Below, one piece after another: positions 42,724-48,920 of a stretch of DNA of 50,599 nt. The position numbers and the translations under genes were made by a program. The notes beneath the pieces are model-generated. The model made no database searches and was not told where the DNA came from. It saw only the letters and a list, made by a program, of their open reading frames with translations. Each line of letters starts with the position of its first letter. The stretch's first letter is position 1. The stretch comes from Actinomycetota bacterium (GTDB lineage: Bacteria; Actinomycetota; Acidimicrobiia; Acidimicrobiales; Ilumatobacteraceae): NCBI GenBank assembly GCA_016213665.1, contig JACQZX010000160.1, positions 1-50,599 on the forward strand, given 5' to 3'.

Positions 42724-43337
42724 TCAGCTCCGTGGAACTCCCAGTGCCACGGCTCGCGCGTCGTCGGCATCACCCACCCGTACCGCGCTCCATTCGCCTG
42801 CAACCACTCGAGTCCAGCCCTGTCGACATCGGCGTCGATCGCCAGACCCCACCCGTGCTCACTGGTTCCCGGCACCGCAGCAAGACCGCCGTTCTTGAAT
42901 AGACCCTTTCGTTGGGCCAGTTCGACCTGTTGGTCGAAGGTGCGATAGCTGTCTGTCACCGAGATGTTCACGCCGACCGCCAGCGCGTCGGCGCGCATGG
43001 CCTTGAACGACTCGGCGGCGGGGCCCCAGAGTCGGTGCTGACCAATACCGATCGGCGTCAGTAGCTCGCGCGGGACCAGCCCGTTTCCATAACGAAGCAG
43101 CTCTTCTGGCGCGTGTGGCGCGGACGAACCGCCGCTCGGCGGGGTGTCCGCAAGTGGCGACAGCGACACGGCGGTGCGCATTCCAACAACGAAACCGCCG
43201 TTGGGAAGCACGCTGTTGATTCGTGCGCTGATCATCTCCGCCAAGGTGACCGACTGAACCTGCGCCAGTTTGAAAGCGACCGCGGCGCCTGGGGCTGCCA
43301 GTGGGCTACCGCTTGCTGAAACCGCCTCGATCGCCAT
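42720..43337 (-). CDS. M15 (VanY-type) peptidoglycan peptidase in the flagellar locus
   Basis: 205 residues from ATG 43337. The C-terminal 120 residues are an M15 D-Ala-D-Ala carboxypeptidase/endopeptidase domain. Its motifs are NISVTDSYRTFDQQVELAQR, the zinc ligands in GTSEHGWGLAIDADVD (SxHxxGxAxD) and the EPWHWEF motif (catalytic Glu and third ligand His). The N-terminal 85 residues lack any Sec signal or membrane helix and read like an axial-protein beginning (KLAQVQSVTLAEMISARINS). A protein acting on the wall needs another exit, and the flagellar type III system is the obvious candidate. It may take the place of FlgJ. It is divergent from the fliA-type sigma gene. Confidence 0.82.
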   Translation of the reverse strand: MAIEAVSASGSPLAAPGAAVAFKLAQVQSVTLAEMISARINSVLPNGGFVVGMRTAVSLSPLADTPPSGGSSAPHAPEELLRYGNGLVPRELLTPIGIGQHRLWGPAAESFKAMRADALAVGVNISVTDSYRTFDQQVELAQRKGLFKNGGLAAVPGTSEHGWGLAIDADVDRAGLEWLQANGARYGWVMPTTREPWHWEFHGAD

Positions 43338-43379
43338 CTCTCAGGCCGCCTTCCCCCTCATCCGCCTGCCTTCGCACCG

Positions 43380-43408
43380 TGTGGGCCGCGGGCAACCCTC
43401 GGCCCACA
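43380..43408 (+). other. Hairpin in the leader of the FliA-type sigma gene
   Basis: TGTGGGCCG (43380-43388) pairs perfectly with CGGCCCACA (43400-43408), and GGG-CAA-CCC can pair inside. It ends about 40 nt before the GTG start. Possible attenuator or translational control element. Confidence 0.5.
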
Positions 43409-43446
43409 AGGTCGACCTTGAGACAACTGTCAAGGAGAACGAGCCG

Positions 43447-44442
43447 GTGGGCGGTCAGAACGACGACGTAGTCGCAATCACTCGTGCCATACGCGCAAAA
43501 CGGATCGCTCGCGCGGACGTCTTCGGCGACGGCTCCGGCCATCACCCGAGGGCCGCGGCCGAACCGGAAGTCACGCTTCCCAACAGCGAAGAACCCGCCG
43601 TCAACGATCTGGTCGAGGACCACCTGTGGCTGGTCGACCGCATGACGAGTCAGGCCGCACGCAGGTTTCCTCGTTATGTGGAGCGCAACGAGCTGTGGTC
43701 GGCCGGGGTGCTCGGCCTGGTCGAAGCCGCCCGCCGCTACAACGCTTCCTACAACGTTCCCTTCGCCGCCTACGCATCGTCGCGTGTGCGCGGCGAAATG
43801 CTGGAAGTTGTTCGCAGTGGCGACGTTGCCCCTCGTCGGCTTCGACGCAGCCTGCGAGAGTTGGCGACAGTCGTTGAAGCCCTCACTCAAGAACTAGGCC
43901 GCGTGCCGACCTTGGCAGAGGTGGCGACCGCAGCCGAGATCGATGTCAATGTCGTGCGTGAGCGGATGTACAGCGCCGCGATACTCACCTCTACATCGCT
44001 CGACGATGACGACTCACAATCACAGAGTGACGGCGCGTTAGCGACGATGCGCACAGAGCCGACGGAACGTCTGGCGCAGCGCGAGTTGATCGGCGCGCTT
44101 CGCGAAGCAGTTTCCCAACTACCTGAGCCGCTCAAGTCGGTTCTTGTGCGATCGAACTGGAACAACGAGCGTCTGGTCGACATCGCCCAAGACATGGGCA
44201 TCAGCTTTCAGCGTGTGGCGCAGTACAAGAGTGAGGCCGTCACTGCGCTGGCCGCCTGGTTTGCCACCCTGTACGAATCGGTCCCGACACCGGAAGCCAA
44301 CCTGCCAGGCGCCGTTCGCCGGGCCGCGTTCTGCGCCGCGCTTGCTGCCAATTCCTCCTGGAGGGCCCGTCTGGAAGCAGGTGCCGATCGCGACGGTGTG
44401 TTGGACAGCGGCCTTGAGTCCTCGCTGGCCGACCACAGCTAA
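43447..44442 (+). CDS. fliA: Sigma-28 family RNA polymerase sigma factor (FliA/WhiG type)
   Basis: 331 residues from GTG 43447 with AAGGAG 8-9 nt upstream. Region 2: LVEDHLWLVDRMTSQAARRF, ERNELWSAGVLGLVEAARRY, NVPFAAYASSRVRGEMLEVV, followed by the sigma-28-like RSGDVAPRRLRRSLREL. Region 3: LTQELGRVPTLAEVATAAEI. Region 4: VSQLPEPLKSVLVRSNWNNE, RLVDIAQDMGISFQRVAQYK. It is longer than usual FliA proteins (about 240-260), with an N-terminal extension of about 55 and a C-terminal one of about 50 residues. It most likely reads the CCTTGAA-N14-GCCGA promoters of this locus. No anti-sigma flgM is seen nearby. Confidence 0.92.
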   Translation: MGGQNDDVVAITRAIRAKRIARADVFGDGSGHHPRAAAEPEVTLPNSEEPAVNDLVEDHLWLVDRMTSQAARRFPRYVERNELWSAGVLGLVEAARRYNASYNVPFAAYASSRVRGEMLEVVRSGDVAPRRLRRSLRELATVVEALTQELGRVPTLAEVATAAEIDVNVVRERMYSAAILTSTSLDDDDSQSQSDGALATMRTEPTERLAQRELIGALREAVSQLPEPLKSVLVRSNWNNERLVDIAQDMGISFQRVAQYKSEAVTALAAWFATLYESVPTPEANLPGAVRRAAFCAALAANSSWRARLEAGADRDGVLDSGLESSLADHS

Positions 44443-44460
44443 ACGTGGTTCGGGCGCCGA

Positions 44461-45696
44461 TCAGTGACGACGACTGTGGTATCCGCGTCGCGGCGAGTGC
44501 CCCTTTGGGCCTGCGGCGGTGACAGCGTGACCGGACGAAGTCGAAGTCAGCAACAGATCGATGAGTCGGTCGACCCGCACAACACCCGTACACGCGCCGA
44601 ATTGGTCGACACACACCATTGGCTCGAAACGGGCGTCGGGGTGTCTGCCTAGCGCGATCTTGATCGCCTGGCGAGCGGAATGCGATTCGCTCACGATCGT
44701 CAGAGCAACGTTCGCCACTCGGTGGTCGCGACGTCTCAACAGCGCGAGCGGCTCGCGCAACTCCGACACGATCACCTCGAACTCGATGTCGACTCCCGGT
44801 AACAGTGGCGTATCCAGTTCCGATTCGGTGAGTTCGCACACAGGTTCCACGATGACGGCGAGTTCCTGTCTACCTGCATCTGCCATCGTCGGCTTCGCCT
44901 CCAGTAGTGACAGACCCGTGGGATGATCGCCGAGCGCGGCCGGCCGCGCGATCAGGAACCCTTGACCGAATGCGATGCCAAGACGATCGAGGCTGTTCAG
45001 GTCGGCGAGATGCTCGATACCTTGTGCAACCACACTCATGTCGAGGGCTTCGCCAAGGTGGCGCAGCGAGTCGACTACGGCAAGTTTCGAACGGCTGCCC
45101 GAAACGCCAGCGATCAGCCGCTGGTCGATCTTGAAATAGCGAGGCCCCAAGCGCAGCAACAGTTCGAGTGTCTCCGGTTGCATCGTCGAATCCGCTATTG
45201 CTACGGCAGCACCCCGATCGCGAAGCGCCGCAATCGAGGCCCCAAGGTCCTTCAGCGATTCCGTGTCTCGATGGTGAAGCTCGAATACAAGGCCATCAAG
45301 CGCTCCCTGCGCTCGGAGAAGGTCGGTGACCCGCTGGTCGACGAGGGCAGACACGCTGATGTTCACGAACAGCGAGGTGTCGCACGGCAGCTCGTCGCGG
45401 GCGCGCAGTGCCTCGCGAAGCGCCGCCTCCTCCAACTCGACTGTTTGGCCAATGCGTTCAGCGGATGCCAGTAATCGGGCGGGCGCGAACACGGGGGCCG
45501 GAATCGCATGGTCGCCGCGGTAGCGCAACAACGCCTCATACCCCACGACGCGGCGACGTCCAAGGTCGACGATCGGCTGGTAGGCGGCGGTCAGGTGCCC
45601 GTCGAGCGCGCGCGCCACGACCGCACGGTCGCGCTCAACATCTTGCTCGCGCCTCGCTGATGGGTCTGGCCCCGCGGTTTCGGTCGGTTGTCCCAT
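44461..45696 (-). CDS. Degenerate EAL-domain protein with C-terminal CBS-like region
   Basis: 411 residues. The EAL fold is clear: AAYQPIVDLGRRRVVGYEAL, SLFVNISVSALVD, FELHHRDTESLKDLG, YFKIDQRLIAGV and VVAQGIEHLADL. Key positions are changed. DDFGTG(Y/F) reads ADSTMQ, and the catalytic-loop Glu of AEGVE is Gln (AQGIE). So c-di-GMP hydrolysis is unlikely and a binding role more probable. Residues about 300-390 resemble a CBS-type module (HRVANVALTIVSESHSARQA, DQFGACTGVVRVDRLIDLLL). It is preceded by a near-match to the flagellar promoter, on the strand opposite to the main locus. Confidence 0.8.
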   Translation of the reverse strand: MGQPTETAGPDPSARREQDVERDRAVVARALDGHLTAAYQPIVDLGRRRVVGYEALLRYRGDHAIPAPVFAPARLLASAERIGQTVELEEAALREALRARDELPCDTSLFVNISVSALVDQRVTDLLRAQGALDGLVFELHHRDTESLKDLGASIAALRDRGAAVAIADSTMQPETLELLLRLGPRYFKIDQRLIAGVSGSRSKLAVVDSLRHLGEALDMSVVAQGIEHLADLNSLDRLGIAFGQGFLIARPAALGDHPTGLSLLEAKPTMADAGRQELAVIVEPVCELTESELDTPLLPGVDIEFEVIVSELREPLALLRRRDHRVANVALTIVSESHSARQAIKIALGRHPDARFEPMVCVDQFGACTGVVRVDRLIDLLLTSTSSGHAVTAAGPKGHSPRRGYHSRRH

Positions 45697-45711
45697 GGTC
45701 GATCAATAGTT

Positions 45712-45740
45712 GGATCGACTGCCCAGACAGCCGTTCAAGG
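45712..45740 (-). promoter_or_regulatory. Sigma-28-type promoter of the EAL gene
   Basis: On the minus strand: CCTTGAA (45740-45734), 14 nt, GTCGATCC (45719-45712). One mismatch to GCCGA and identical spacing to the fliC, fliK and flbD elements. It lies 15 nt before ATG 45696. Confidence 0.5.
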
Positions 45741-45787
45741 GCTGCTGTTCGCGAAGCGCGGATGCTGCGACGTTACTTTGATCGGCG

Positions 45788-46063
45788 TCAGCCGCCGGCT
45801 ACTGCCGGGATGATGCTGACGGTTTCGCCGGCGGGCACGGGGGTTTGCAGGCCGTCGAGGTAGCGCACATCATCGTCGGCGACGAACAGGTTGACGAACT
45901 TGCGCAGCGCACCCGACTCGTCGAGCAGGCGTTCACGAAACCCGGGGTGCGCCGCTTCCAGGTTGTCGATCACCTCGCCGAGGTTGGCGCCTTCGACCTG
46001 TACCTGGGAGACGCCACCGGTCATCGGTCGCAGGGTGGTGGGGATCCGAACGGTGACAGCCAT
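45788..46063 (-). CDS. cysO: CysO-like MoaD/ThiS-family sulfur carrier
   Basis: 91 residues ending in the carrier di-glycine (IIPAVAGG). The sequence AVTVRIPTTLRPMTGGVSQV, LGEVIDNLEAAHPGFRERLL, RKFVNLFVADDDVRYLDGLQ closely follows actinobacterial CysO. Its thiocarboxylate supplies sulfide to O-phosphoserine in the CysM route of cysteine synthesis. The usual partners cysM and mec are not in the window. A TAGAGT box 6 nt before ATG 46063 suggests a leaderless mRNA. Confidence 0.9.
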   Translation of the reverse strand: MAVTVRIPTTLRPMTGGVSQVQVEGANLGEVIDNLEAAHPGFRERLLDESGALRKFVNLFVADDDVRYLDGLQTPVPAGETVSIIPAVAGG

Positions 46064-46069
46064 GGCGAA

Positions 46070-46075
46070 ACTCTA
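46070..46075 (-). promoter_or_regulatory. Candidate -10 box for cysO (leaderless)
   Basis: TAGAGT on the minus strand, 6 nt before ATG 46063. Confidence 0.45.
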
Positions 46076-46137
46076 CCGAACAAGTCAGGATTTCGGCGCA
46101 GGCTCGGTCGCTACGGCGGTGGGTTTGGTAGGGGTCC

Positions 46138-46143
46138 TAGCCT
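46138..46143 (+). promoter_or_regulatory. Candidate -10 box for the glycerate kinase gene (leaderless)
   Basis: TAGCCT, 6 nt before ATG 46150; same hexamer as before the PAC2, GNAT and uridine kinase genes. Confidence 0.5.
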
Positions 46144-46149
46144 GGGCGC

Positions 46150-47145
46150 ATGCGGGTGCTGGCAGCAGTCGACAAGTTCAAGGGCACGGCGACGGCCGCG
46201 CAGGTGGCCGCGGCCATCGGCCATGCCTGTTGGGAACTCGGCCACGAGTGCGTCGAACTACCCGTCGCCGATGGTGGCGAGGGCACACTGGAGGCGCTCG
46301 GCGGCCCCAACCGCACCAGTACAGTCGCCGGTCCGCTCGGCGATCTGGTGGAGGCGCAGTGGCGCTACCACCGCGGCACCGCCGTCATCGAAATGGCCCG
46401 CGCCTCGGGCCTGTCGCTGGTTGGCGGTGCGGCGGGCAACGACGCGATGGCGGCCTCGACAACCGGAACCGGCGAACTGATCGACCAAGCACTCGACCTC
46501 GGCGCCACCAAGATCGTCGTCTGCCTCGGCGGTTCGGCGACCACAGATGGCGGCTTGGGCTGCGTGCGCGCGATCACTTCTCCACACCGGTTGCGCGCGG
46601 TGCAACTGCTGGTGGCGTGCGATGTGCAAACGCTCTTCGTCGACGCGGCGTCGGTGTTCGCACCGCAAAAGGGTGCATCGGCGGCGCAGGTCGACATGTT
46701 GCGCGGCCGACTCACCCGGCTGGCACAGATGTACCAAGAGCAATACGGAATCGATGTGACCGACATTCCCGGCACCGGTGCCGCCGGCGGCCTGGCCGGA
46801 GGATTGGTGGCGCTGGGCGGTCGCCTACAACCCGGATTCGATCTGGTCGCCGACGAACTCGACCTTCACGACCAGATCGTGCAATCGGAATTGGTTGTCA
46901 CCGGCGAAGGCTTTCTCGATGAGCAGAGCTTCGCCGGCAAGGTCGTCGGCGGTGTGCAAGAAATGTGCTTGGCGGCCGAACGTCCGGTGGCGGCAGTCGT
47001 CGGCGACAGCCTGCCCGCAGTTCGCGATCGCATTCGCCACCGCTCGCTGGCGGCCGACCACGGTCTCGATCGCGCAATGCGCGAACCGTTGTGGTGCATA
47101 GAGCAATCAGCGGGCGCGCTACTGCGGGAGACGCTCTCTAGCTAA
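46150..47145 (+). CDS. Glycerate kinase (GlxK/GarK family)
   Basis: 331 residues. Phosphorylates D-glycerate with ATP in the cytosol. Family blocks: VLAAVDKFKGTATAAQVAAA at the N-terminus, VELPVADGGEGTLEAL (substrate site), IEMARASGLSLV, STTGTGELIDQALDLGATKI, VVCLGGSATTDGGLG, and DIPGTGAAGGLAGGLVALGG. The protein is shorter than many members (about 375 residues): the stretch between GGLG and the ACDV segment is brief. It is divergent from cysO and convergent with the LytR_C gene. Confidence 0.93.
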   Translation: MRVLAAVDKFKGTATAAQVAAAIGHACWELGHECVELPVADGGEGTLEALGGPNRTSTVAGPLGDLVEAQWRYHRGTAVIEMARASGLSLVGGAAGNDAMAASTTGTGELIDQALDLGATKIVVCLGGSATTDGGLGCVRAITSPHRLRAVQLLVACDVQTLFVDAASVFAPQKGASAAQVDMLRGRLTRLAQMYQEQYGIDVTDIPGTGAAGGLAGGLVALGGRLQPGFDLVADELDLHDQIVQSELVVTGEGFLDEQSFAGKVVGGVQEMCLAAERPVAAVVGDSLPAVRDRIRHRSLAADHGLDRAMREPLWCIEQSAGALLRETLSS

Positions 47146-47148
47146 TCG

Positions 47149-47781
47149 TCAGACGACGGTGGTGGTTGTTTCAACGACACCGGTGTCGGCGATGCCTGCG
47201 ATCTGCGCGAGCGTCTTGCCGGCCAGATCGTCGCCGAGCAGCACGATCACGGAACTGCCGGTGGCCCAAGTGCCGGTGGTGAGTGTCGGCACAGCCGCGC
47301 CGCTCGCTTCCACGACCGCGTCGTTGAGCAGTTTGGCCACCGACTGCGCCACCGGTAGAGCCAGCGGATCGTCGGGGTTATAGATCACCTTCGTGACCGG
47401 CAGGTCGATAGTGCCGGTCTCCGGTTCGGCAAGGCTGAAGCCTTCGGCAAGCAGCGCATTGCTCAGGTTGCGCGCGACACCCTCCTGGTTGCTGACATTC
47501 ACGACCTGCACGAGAGTGCCGACCTTCACCAACTGGGTGACGACGGTGGTAGTCGCCGCCACCGTGGTGCTGCTCGGGTCGAACAGGGTGGTGGCGGTGG
47601 TATCGACCGCGACACTCGGCACCGTTGGCGCGGCGGCGCTCGAGCCGGAGTCGTTCACCTTGCGAAGGATGAAGAAGGCCAGCAGCACGGCGGCGGCGGT
47701 GACAACGATTGCAACGGTGCTGCCCATCGGCGGGCCACTGCTGGTAGGGCGGCGGGTGCGGCCGGCGGATTCGTAGCTCAT
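47149..47781 (-). CDS. Membrane-anchored LytR_C domain protein
   Basis: 210 residues. Cytoplasmic N-terminal tail (SYESAGRTRRPTSSGPPMGS), one membrane helix (VAIVVTAAAVLLAFFIL), a Ser/Thr/Val-rich external linker, then a LytR_C domain (VQVVNVSNQEGVARNLSNAL, LAEGFSLAEPETGTIDLPVT, KVIYNPDDPLALPVAQSVAK). It ends in a second Thr/Val-rich tail. LytR_C domains occur in actinobacterial cell-wall proteins. AGGGGG before ATG 47781 serves as ribosome site. It lies downstream of the DUF3263 gene, a common actinobacterial pair. Confidence 0.85.
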   Translation of the reverse strand: MSYESAGRTRRPTSSGPPMGSTVAIVVTAAAVLLAFFILRKVNDSGSSAAAPTVPSVAVDTTATTLFDPSSTTVAATTTVVTQLVKVGTLVQVVNVSNQEGVARNLSNALLAEGFSLAEPETGTIDLPVTKVIYNPDDPLALPVAQSVAKLLNDAVVEASGAAVPTLTTGTWATGSSVIVLLGDDLAGKTLAQIAGIADTGVVETTTTVV

Positions 47782-47808
47782 CGTGACCCCCTATTCAGAC
47801 TGTGTTGC

Positions 47809-48096
47809 TTAACCCTGTTCGCCGGCGGCAGTGCCGTCGATCAGTGCCCGGCGACGGCGTTCGCGCTGGCGACGAAGTCGACGAACCACCAACGGATCGG
47901 CGAGCATTGCCGCCGGATGATCGATCATCCGGTTGAGCTCCAGATTGTACTCCTCGACCGAACACGTGAACCTGGCGCGAATGGCCAGGTGGCGTTGCTC
48001 GTCGAGCATGAACCACGTTGCCTCGAACGCAATGATCGCCAACTCACGTTCGGTCAGCGGCCTGTCGGTTGTTTCGAACTCGTCGTCAATGGTCAT
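47809..48096 (-). CDS. DUF3263-family protein
   Basis: 95 residues from ATG 48096 (MTIDDEFETTDRPLTERELA); starts at 48105 or 48129 are possible. The conserved part LAIIAFEATWFMLDEQRHLA, FTCSVEEYNLELNRMIDHPA, MLADPLVVRRLRRQRERRRR is the DUF3263 pattern, a small actinobacterial family with a helix-turn-helix-like shape, often next to a LytR_C gene. Function unknown. Confidence 0.82.
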   Translation of the reverse strand: MTIDDEFETTDRPLTERELAIIAFEATWFMLDEQRHLAIRARFTCSVEEYNLELNRMIDHPAAMLADPLVVRRLRRQRERRRRALIDGTAAGEQG

Positions 48097-48178
48097 GGTG
48101 CTCACAGCCTGCCCGACTCTCCGCGTCATTGCCAAGCATCGCACACATGTTCGTCGAAAAGCCAGCGGGCCAGATCGC

Positions 48179-48184
48179 TAGCCT
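48179..48184 (+). promoter_or_regulatory. Candidate -10 box for the uridine kinase gene (leaderless)
   Basis: TAGCCT, 7 nt before ATG 48192, no Shine-Dalgarno sequence. Confidence 0.5.
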
Positions 48185-48191
48185 GCGGGCG

Positions 48192-48821
48192 ATGCCGACG
48201 CCGCGACCGTTCATGATCGGGGTCGCCGGCGGCACCTGTTCCGGCAAGACCACCGTCAGCGAGCGCTTGGCGGAACTTGCCGGCGACGACGCGCTGGCAC
48301 TCGTCAAGCTCGACTCGTATTACGTGGCGCTCAGCCAGTTGCCACTCGATGAGCGGGCAAAGTTCAACTACGACCATCCCGACGCGTTCGATTGGCAGTT
48401 GCTCAACGATCACCTGGCGGCGTTGACCAACGGGGCAACGGTCCCGGTGCCGATCTACGACTTCACCATCTACGACCGCACCGACGAGGTGCGCATGGTC
48501 GGACCGGCGCGCATCGTCGTCGTGGAAGGAATCCTTGTCTTGTGGGAGCCGACGTTGCGCGAGCGCTTCGATCTCAAGCTGTACATCGACACCGACGCCG
48601 ACTTGCGTTTCATTCGCCGCTTGCAGCGCGACGTTGCCGAACGTGGCCGCACACCCGACAGCATCATCGCCCAATACCTGGAATCGGTGCGCCCCAGCCA
48701 CGAACAGTTCATCGAGCCGAGCAAGCGCTACGCCGACGTGATCTTTCCGCAAGGCGGCTTGAACGCACCCGCGATCGACGTACTGCTCGCTCGCGTGCGA
48801 GAACTAGCCGTGTTCCAATGA
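48192..48821 (+). CDS. udk: Uridine kinase
   Basis: 209 residues from ATG 48192; the frame is open further upstream but the added residues are not kinase-like. Phosphorylates uridine and cytidine in pyrimidine salvage. P-loop GVAGGTCSGKTTVSERL (GxxxxGKT), then KLDSYYVALSQLPLDERAKF, NYDHPDAFDWQLLNDHLAAL, VPIYDFTIYDRTDEV, VVVEGILVLWEPTLRERFDL, KLYIDTDADLRFIRRLQRDV. The Udk signature blocks are all present. Confidence 0.95.
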   Translation: MPTPRPFMIGVAGGTCSGKTTVSERLAELAGDDALALVKLDSYYVALSQLPLDERAKFNYDHPDAFDWQLLNDHLAALTNGATVPVPIYDFTIYDRTDEVRMVGPARIVVVEGILVLWEPTLRERFDLKLYIDTDADLRFIRRLQRDVAERGRTPDSIIAQYLESVRPSHEQFIEPSKRYADVIFPQGGLNAPAIDVLLARVRELAVFQ

Positions 48822-48832
48822 CTGTCGGCCCT

Positions 48833-48838
48833 TACACT
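48833..48838 (+). promoter_or_regulatory. Candidate -10 box of the tRNA-Thr gene
   Basis: TACACT, ending 10 nt before the mature tRNA 5' end. No convincing -35 is seen. Confidence 0.45.
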
Positions 48839-48848
48839 CGCAACGGTC

Positions 48849-48920
48849 GCCGGGTTAGCTCAGTGGTAGAGCAACCGCCTTGTAAGCGGTAGGTCAAGGG
48901 TTCAACCCCCTTACCCGGCT
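48849..48920 (+). tRNA. trnT: tRNA-Thr (anticodon UGU)
   Basis: 72-nt cloverleaf. Acceptor stem GCCGGGT (48849-48855) pairs with ACCCGGC (48913-48919), discriminator T at 48920. D arm AGCTCAGTGGTAGAGC, anticodon loop CTTGTAA on stem ACCGC/GCGGT, T arm with GGTTCAACCCC. CCA is not encoded. Its 3' end overlaps, on the other strand, the last codons and stop of the neighbouring regulator gene. Confidence 0.95.
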
